Source: Lutibacter sp. UBA4458
Lineage (GTDB): Bacteria; Bacteroidota; Bacteroidia; Flavobacteriales; Flavobacteriaceae
DNA length: 17,904 nt
Direction: 5' to 3'
NCBI GenBank assembly: GCA_002390165.1
Contig: DGOU01000059.1
Location: 10,483-28,386 of the forward strand
The notes under the pieces are model-generated. The model worked only from the letters and a program-made list of their open reading frames with translations, was not told where the DNA came from and ran no database searches. This document shows positions 13,159 through 17,904 of the stretch, in pieces (positions within the stretch are counted from its first letter, which is position 1; each line of letters begins with the position of its first letter). The translations under genes and the position numbers were made by a program.

Positions 13159-14511
13159 TTAATAATGATAATGCTCACTTTCCGTTAAAAAAGGATTTTG
13201 TTTTACTTCTAAGGATTCTTTTGAAAGTGCTGTGAATACAATATAAATAAATAAGCCTAAAAAGAATAAAATGGATGCTATTTCAGGAATACCTATTGCC
13301 CAATGATTACCAACAGTTGCAGGTGAAATAATTACAAAAACATCAACATAATGTCCTATTAATATAATAATACCTGTAGAAATTATAAACCAAGGAACTC
13401 TTTTGTAATCGCTATTCATTAACACTAACAACGGAAATACAAAGTTAGACAAAAGCATTCCAATAAATAATAACTGATAAGGCCCTAATAATCTTGGTGT
13501 AAAGTATGCGGTTTCTTCTGGCATATTTGCATACCAAATAAGCATAAACTGAGAAAACCATAAATAAGTCCAAAATATACTAAATCCGAACATAAATTTT
13601 GCTAAATCATGTAAATGGCTATCATTTACTTTAGGTAAATATCCTTTTGCTCTTAAATAAATAGTAACCATAGCAATTACAGTAATACCAGATACAAACA
13701 TAGTTGCAAACACATACCAACCAAATAACGTACTTTGCCAATGTGGAGTTAATGACATTAACCAATCCCAAGACATCATAGATTCTGTAACAACAAAAAA
13801 CAATAAAAAGAAAATAGATGCTTTTAAATTCTTTTTATAAGCAGTTAAATCTGAAGCAACATCTTGAGCTAAGGAATTTTTTCTTGAAAAATATCGATAA
13901 AAGTTCCAACCTAACAAATAAATAAAAGTTCTAATCATCCAAAAAGGAATGTTTAACCACCAACTTTTTGAAACTAAAATTTCATCGTAATGTTCACTTG
14001 AAGCATTGTAAAAATCAGGATTCATCCAAACAAAATAATGATGACCATTAGCAGCCATTAAAATTAAGAATGCTAAAATAAATAATGATCCAGGAAGCAA
14101 ATAGGCTGTTATGCCTTCCATTACTCTAAACAGTACAATAGACCAACCTGCTTGAGATGCATATTGAATGGCATAAAAAGCTAATGTTCCTAATGCAATC
14201 ATAAAGAAGAAAAACATTGCTATAAATATCGCCGTGTATGGACGATTTTGCAAGGAGTGTAATGCATGTGTAAAATGAGCATCTTCACTATTCTCATTTG
14301 CAGATGCTTTTTTATGAGTATCACCTTTTACTTGTTCTGAAGATGTATTTTCAGTAGCCGAATGAGTTTCATGAGAATTTTCATGTTGCATCATTTCTTT
14401 TACTTCATCCACATTATTTGGGGTAGTTAAAAAACCATAACCAATACCTAATGCACCCAAAATCATAAATAGGATTGCGCTAATTTTTAATTTTTTTGAA
14501 AAAGTATACAT
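13159..14511 (-). CDS. actF: ACIII subunit ActF (quinol:cytochrome c oxidoreductase membrane subunit)
   Basis: This 450-residue integral membrane protein is the NrfD-related paralogue of ActC in alternative complex III. One N-terminal membrane helix (about 10-29) leads to a low-complexity loop (about 30-87), and about nine further helices follow. The loop is rich in His, Glu, Asn, Ser and Thr: His43, then HETH, THKK, and HFTHALH near its end. Conserved-looking membrane motifs include GHHYFVWMNPDFY, MSWDWLMSLTPHWQSTLFGW and GHYVDVFVIISP. ActF holds the complex in the membrane and may contribute to proton movement; that role is debated. It starts 31 bases after actE and is the last act gene before the terminator. 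Confidence 0.93.
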   Translation of the reverse strand: MYTFSKKLKISAILFMILGALGIGYGFLTTPNNVDEVKEMMQHENSHETHSATENTSSEQVKGDTHKKASANENSEDAHFTHALHSLQNRPYTAIFIAMFFFFMIALGTLAFYAIQYASQAGWSIVLFRVMEGITAYLLPGSLFILAFLILMAANGHHYFVWMNPDFYNASSEHYDEILVSKSWWLNIPFWMIRTFIYLLGWNFYRYFSRKNSLAQDVASDLTAYKKNLKASIFFLLFFVVTESMMSWDWLMSLTPHWQSTLFGWYVFATMFVSGITVIAMVTIYLRAKGYLPKVNDSHLHDLAKFMFGFSIFWTYLWFSQFMLIWYANMPEETAYFTPRLLGPYQLLFIGMLLSNFVFPLLVLMNSDYKRVPWFIISTGIIILIGHYVDVFVIISPATVGNHWAIGIPEIASILFFLGLFIYIVFTALSKESLEVKQNPFLTESEHYHY

Positions 14512-14542
14512 ATTTTATTTTTCTTTCTTTTGGTAAATGTCG

Positions 14543-15100
14543 TTACTTAAGTAAATCTTCTCTTAATTTTTGAACGTATTGCACTATTTGCCAACGTTCA
14601 TTATTTGTTAATTGCGATGCATGAGATCCCATCATATTTCTACCATACATAATTACATGATAAATACTTCCTTCTGTAATTTCTCTATCTTTATAATTAG
14701 GTATTCCTAAAAACTTTTCGCGTTTTACTAAAATACCTTGCCCATCTCCTTTAGCTCCATGACAAACCACACAATAAATAGAATACATGGCTTTTCCATT
14801 TTTAAGATTTTTGTCATTTACTTCTAACGGCGACTTTAAAGTTTCCTTTGCTAAGTCGTATCCTTCATTAGTATTTGGAATTTCATAAGGAACTTCTCCT
14901 CTAAAAATAGATCCTTCTACAGGTTTTTGAGCTTCTATTCCGTTTTTAAAAAAAGGATTGGTTGCATACGTTTCGTAACCAACAGCATTATACATATCAG
15001 TATCTGCCATATATTGTAATTTTCGCTCACGTTTATTACTGCAAGAAGTTATGCTAATTACTATTAACAATACTGCTATTAAATTAAGTACTTTTTTCAT
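14543..15100 (-). CDS. actE: ACIII subunit ActE, mono-heme cytochrome c lipoprotein
   Basis: The 185-residue product has a lipoprotein signal peptide with lipobox ISITSC and lipidated Cys20. A periplasmic region leads to a C-terminal cytochrome c domain (about 95-185). The heme is bound by CVVCH: Cys110, Cys113 and axial His114. The sixth ligand is probably Met156 or Met157 (YGRNMMGSH). It carries electrons from the iron-sulfur and multi-heme part of ACIII to a soluble or oxidase-bound cytochrome c. It starts 6 bases after actD within the act operon. Length and arrangement are normal for ActE of Bacteroidota. Confidence 0.95.
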   Translation of the reverse strand: MKKVLNLIAVLLIVISITSCSNKRERKLQYMADTDMYNAVGYETYATNPFFKNGIEAQKPVEGSIFRGEVPYEIPNTNEGYDLAKETLKSPLEVNDKNLKNGKAMYSIYCVVCHGAKGDGQGILVKREKFLGIPNYKDREITEGSIYHVIMYGRNMMGSHASQLTNNERWQIVQYVQKLREDLLK

Positions 15101-15106
15101 TACTTG

Positions 15107-15625
15107 TTAAGCTTTTAATTTTATTTCTTTAGCTCCACTATTTTTTAGGAACTCTTCTAGTTTTTCAACATTTTCTTCTGTAGAAACCTCTACCAAAAAA
15201 TGATCATCAGTGGTTCTAACATCAGGGTTTTCAGCTTTTTTAAATGGCCATAATTTACTTCTCATATAAAAAGTAATAACCATTAAATGTGCTGCAAAAA
15301 ATACTGTTAATTCAAACATAATAGGTACAAAAGCCGGCATGTTTTCGTGAAAGCTAAAACTTGGTTTTCCACCAATATTTTGAGGCCAATCTACAACCAT
15401 CATATAGTTCATCATCCAAACGGCAAAAGAAAAACCAATAACTCCATATATAAAGGAAGTAATTGCAATTCGAGTATTTTTTAACCCTGCTGCTTTTTCT
15501 AATCCGTGCACAGGAAAAGGTGTAAAAACCTCTTCTATGTTATATTTTGCATCTTTTAATCCTTTAACAGCTTTTAAAAGCATGTCATCATCATCAAAAA
15601 TGGCTTGTATGGTTTTATTACTCAT
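15107..15625 (-). CDS. actD: ACIII subunit ActD (DUF3341 membrane protein)
   Basis: This 172-residue membrane subunit has an N-terminal soluble part (about 1-50: FDDDDMLLKAVKGLKDA, FTPFPVHGLEKAAGL). Two transmembrane helices follow (about 54-75 and 98-120), then a cytoplasmic tail with a second charged segment (about 140-172). The FPVHG-D/E pattern and two-helix hairpin are typical of DUF3341/ActD. It has no cofactor motif and is a structural subunit. Its start overlaps the actC stop by 8 bases, which suggests coupled translation, and actE follows after 6 bases. Confidence 0.93.
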   Translation of the reverse strand: MSNKTIQAIFDDDDMLLKAVKGLKDAKYNIEEVFTPFPVHGLEKAAGLKNTRIAITSFIYGVIGFSFAVWMMNYMMVVDWPQNIGGKPSFSFHENMPAFVPIMFELTVFFAAHLMVITFYMRSKLWPFKKAENPDVRTTDDHFLVEVSTEENVEKLEEFLKNSGAKEIKLKA

Positions 15626-17012
15626 AATTTTCTCCTCTTAATTTTTTATAATTATCTCCTGAAGATTTTAAAATACTTTTTAATTCTGCTTGTGCTATTA
15701 CCGGGAAAGTTCTAGCGTATAATAAAAATAGTACAAAGAAAAATCCGATAGTTCCTATAAAAATTGCGACATCTACAAAAGTTGGAGAGAACATCGTCCA
15801 AGATGATGGTAAATGACCTCTACTTAAATCTATAACAATAATATCAAATCTTTCAAACCACATACCAATATTAATAATAATAGATATAATAAAAGACCAA
15901 ACATAATTAGTTCTTAATTTTTTAAACCATAAGGTTTGTGGAAAAATAAAGTTACAAGTTATAAGTGCCCAAAACGCCCACCAATAAGGACCTGTTGCAG
16001 CTCCTACGGATAGATACGTGTAATCTTCATAACTACTTCCTGAATACCAACCTACAAAAAACTCTGTAATATAAGCAACAGAAACTATTCCTCCTGTTAA
16101 CAAAATTACTTTATTCATGTTTTCAATATGGACTCTTGTAATATAAGATTCTAAGTTAGATACTTTCCTCATTATTAACAATAGCGTTTGAACCATTGCA
16201 AATCCAGAGAAAATTGCTCCAGCAACAAAATAAGGAGGAAATATGGTACTATGCCAACCTGGAATTACCGAAGTTGCAAAATCCATAGATACAATAGTAT
16301 GTACAGAAAGCACTAAAGGAGTTGCTAAACCAGCTAAAACCAAAGATACTTCTTCAAATCGTTGCCAATCTTTTAATCTTCCAGACCAACCAAAACTTAA
16401 TAAACCGTATATCTTTTTTTGAAATGGTCTAACAGCTCTATCTCTAAGCATCGCAAAATCAGGAAGCAAACCGGTGTACCAAAATACTAAGGATACCGAT
16501 AAATACGTTGAAATTGCAAATACATCCCATAATAATGGAGAGTTAAAGTTTACCCATAAAGAACCTAATGCATTTGGAATGGGCAATACATAAAATGCAT
16601 TCCAAACTCTACCCATATGTATTATTGGAAATATTCCTGCTTGAAAAACTGCAAAAATGGTCATTGCTTCTGCAGAACGGTTAATACCCATTCTCCATTT
16701 TTGACGAAATAATAACAGTACTGCTGAAATTAGCGTTCCGGCATGTCCAATTCCTACCCACCAAACAAAATTAGTAATATCCCAGGCCCAGTTAACGCGG
16801 TTATTTAAACCCCAAACTCCAATACCTGTTCCAATGGTATATGTAATTGCTCCAATTCCATATAAAAATGCAATCAGTGCAATTGTAAATGCAATCCACC
16901 ATTTTTTATTGGCTTTCCCTTCTACAGGAGCCGCAACATCAACAGAGATGTCGTGGTATTTTTTATCCCCATAAATTAATGGTTCTCTAATCGGTGCTTC
17001 GTAATGAGACAT
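15618..17012 (-). CDS. actC: ACIII subunit ActC (NrfD-like quinol-binding membrane subunit)
   Basis: This 464-residue NrfD/PsrC-family protein has about ten membrane helices after a cytoplasmic N-terminus (about 1-37). It docks beneath the iron-sulfur protein ActB and is the likely menaquinol oxidation site. Motifs fitting ActC are WWVGIGHAGTLISA (84-97), TPLVLSVHTIVSMDFA (231-246), PGWHSTIFPPYFVAGA (251-266) and the C-terminal WFERFDIIVIDLSRGHLPSSW. The residues His90, His238 and Asp244 sit in positions suited to quinol or proton handling, an inference from family knowledge. It starts 25 bases after actB and overlaps actD by 8 bases. Confidence 0.95.
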   Translation of the reverse strand: MSHYEAPIREPLIYGDKKYHDISVDVAAPVEGKANKKWWIAFTIALIAFLYGIGAITYTIGTGIGVWGLNNRVNWAWDITNFVWWVGIGHAGTLISAVLLLFRQKWRMGINRSAEAMTIFAVFQAGIFPIIHMGRVWNAFYVLPIPNALGSLWVNFNSPLLWDVFAISTYLSVSLVFWYTGLLPDFAMLRDRAVRPFQKKIYGLLSFGWSGRLKDWQRFEEVSLVLAGLATPLVLSVHTIVSMDFATSVIPGWHSTIFPPYFVAGAIFSGFAMVQTLLLIMRKVSNLESYITRVHIENMNKVILLTGGIVSVAYITEFFVGWYSGSSYEDYTYLSVGAATGPYWWAFWALITCNFIFPQTLWFKKLRTNYVWSFIISIIINIGMWFERFDIIVIDLSRGHLPSSWTMFSPTFVDVAIFIGTIGFFFVLFLLYARTFPVIAQAELKSILKSSGDNYKKLRGENYE

Positions 17013-17037
17013 AATTTAATATCTTCTTAATTTTTAT

Positions 17038-17904
17038 TTATGATTCTTCTGAATTTCTTACTTTTAAGTGATACATCACATTTGGTTTAGTACCTACTTC
17101 AGCTAATAAATGGAATGTTCTGTCATCTTCTATTAATTGAGAAACTTCACTTTCCTTATCATTAACATCTCCAAATACCATAGATCCAGTAGGACAAGCA
17201 CTAGAACAAGCAGTTTGGAATTCTTCATCTTTTACAGGACGTCCTTCTTTTTTAGCAGTTAGAATACTTAATTGTGTTTTTTGAATACACATTGAGCATT
17301 TTTCCATAACTCCTCTTGAACGAATTACAACATCTGGGTTTAAAACCATTCTTCCTAAATCGTTATTCATGTTAAAGTCAAATTCGCTGTTTTCAGCATA
17401 TTTAAACCAATTAAATCTTCTCACTTTATAAGGACAGTTGTTTGCACAATATCTTGTTCCAATACAACGGTTATATGCCATATGATTTTGACCTTGCTTA
17501 CTATGAGAAGTTGCCGCAACTGGACAAACTGTTTCACAAGGTGCATGATTACAATGTTGGCACATTACTGGTTGAAAAGCAACCTGAGGATTTTCTTGAG
17601 GAACGGTCATTTCATTAAACATTTCTCCTGTTCCAAAAATACCTTCTTCTTTTGCCACTTCATTGGTCATATCTGAAGTATAGTATCTATCAATACGCAA
17701 CCAATGCATATCTCTACTTACTCTTATTTCGTGTTTACCTACAACAGGCACATTATTTTCTGCGTGGCACGCAACTATACAAGCTGCACAACCCGTACAA
17801 GTTGCTAAATCAATAGATAAGTTAAAATGATGTCCAATAGTATCATCAAATTTTTCCCATAAATCTACTCTGTTTGCAGGTACTTCTTGGTGATCTAAAG
17901 AAAA
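17038..17904 (-). CDS. actB: ACIII subunit ActB, C-terminal iron-sulfur part (5' end outside the window)
   Basis: The frame is open to the window edge, giving 288 residues, so the true start lies upstream. An internal GTG at 17749-17751 is not a start, because a cluster motif precedes it. The visible part is the ferredoxin-like region with four cysteine groups (numbering from the edge): CTGCAACIVAC (36-46), CQHCNHAPCETVC (115-127), CIGTRYCANNC (147-157), and CSMC (203-206) pairing with CSSAC (233-237). Family knowledge assigns three [4Fe-4S] and one [3Fe-4S] cluster carrying electrons from quinol to the c hemes. The molybdopterin-like domain expected upstream is not visible. The protein should be periplasmic. 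Confidence 0.95.
   Translation of the reverse strand, partial: FSLDHQEVPANRVDLWEKFDDTIGHHFNLSIDLATCTGCAACIVACHAENNVPVVGKHEIRVSRDMHWLRIDRYYTSDMTNEVAKEEGIFGTGEMFNEMTVPQENPQVAFQPVMCQHCNHAPCETVCPVAATSHSKQGQNHMAYNRCIGTRYCANNCPYKVRRFNWFKYAENSEFDFNMNNDLGRMVLNPDVVIRSRGVMEKCSMCIQKTQLSILTAKKEGRPVKDEEFQTACSSACPTGSMVFGDVNDKESEVSQLIEDDRTFHLLAEVGTKPNVMYHLKVRNSEES

Noticed and set aside
17068..17079. GTGATACATCAC, resembling the sulfur-island operators
   Set aside because: The spacer is 2 bases instead of 4, and it lies inside actB coding sequence, so chance and codon content explain it.
17749..17751. GTG as a possible start of the actB frame
   Set aside because: The frame is open for 51 more codons to the window edge and includes the CTGCAACIVAC cluster motif, so the gene continues upstream.

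Overview
The window is AT-rich, tightly packed DNA with every recognisable gene on the minus strand, so transcription runs from high to low coordinates. Three things point to a Bacteroidota member of the family Flavobacteriaceae: the protein sequences, the TAnnTTTG-type promoter elements, and an alternative complex III (ACIII) plus aa3-type oxidase locus followed by ruvB. A marine genus such as Lutibacter, Polaribacter or a relative would fit, but the genus is a guess.

Right half (about 10.2-17.9 kb): the respiratory block. From upstream to downstream it reads actB (5' end cut off by the window edge), actC, actD, actE, actF, then coxB and coxA. ACIII takes electrons from menaquinol and passes them through iron-sulfur clusters and c hemes to the cytochrome oxidase. 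A strong intrinsic terminator lies between actF and coxB, and a -7 promoter element overlaps its end, so the two oxidase genes can form a separate transcription unit. A 21-bp perfect inverted repeat closes that unit after coxA. ruvB follows (Holliday junction branch-migration motor) with its own promoter.

Left half (1-9.07 kb): a sulfide/sulfane-sulfur oxidation island. In transcription order it holds two tandem SulP anion transporters; a persulfide dioxygenase fused to two rhodanese domains; an operon of a lipoprotein rhodanese, an SQR-family flavoprotein, an easily overlooked 54-residue ORF and a small HMA-domain protein; and last a type II sulfide:quinone oxidoreductase. A coherent reading is as follows. 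SQR enzymes oxidise sulfide and reduce menaquinone. Rhodanese and persulfide dioxygenase process the resulting persulfide to sulfite and thiosulfate. SulP proteins move the sulfur oxyanions. The quinol can be reoxidised by the adjacent ACIII-aa3 chain.

The most interesting signal is regulatory. Each of the four transcription units of the sulfur island is preceded by a 14-bp CRP/FNR-type palindrome (GTGAT-N4-ATCAC in three cases, GTAAC-N4-GTTAC in one). Each palindrome is centred about 35-37 bp upstream of a TTTG that ends a -7 like element, roughly the -41 position used by class II activators. No such site was seen in front of the act, cox or ruvB genes. One of the four is the centre of a 34-bp perfect palindrome that also looks like the terminator of the preceding operon. 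No stretch longer than 300 bases lacks a gene. No RNA gene, insertion sequence or CRISPR array was seen.
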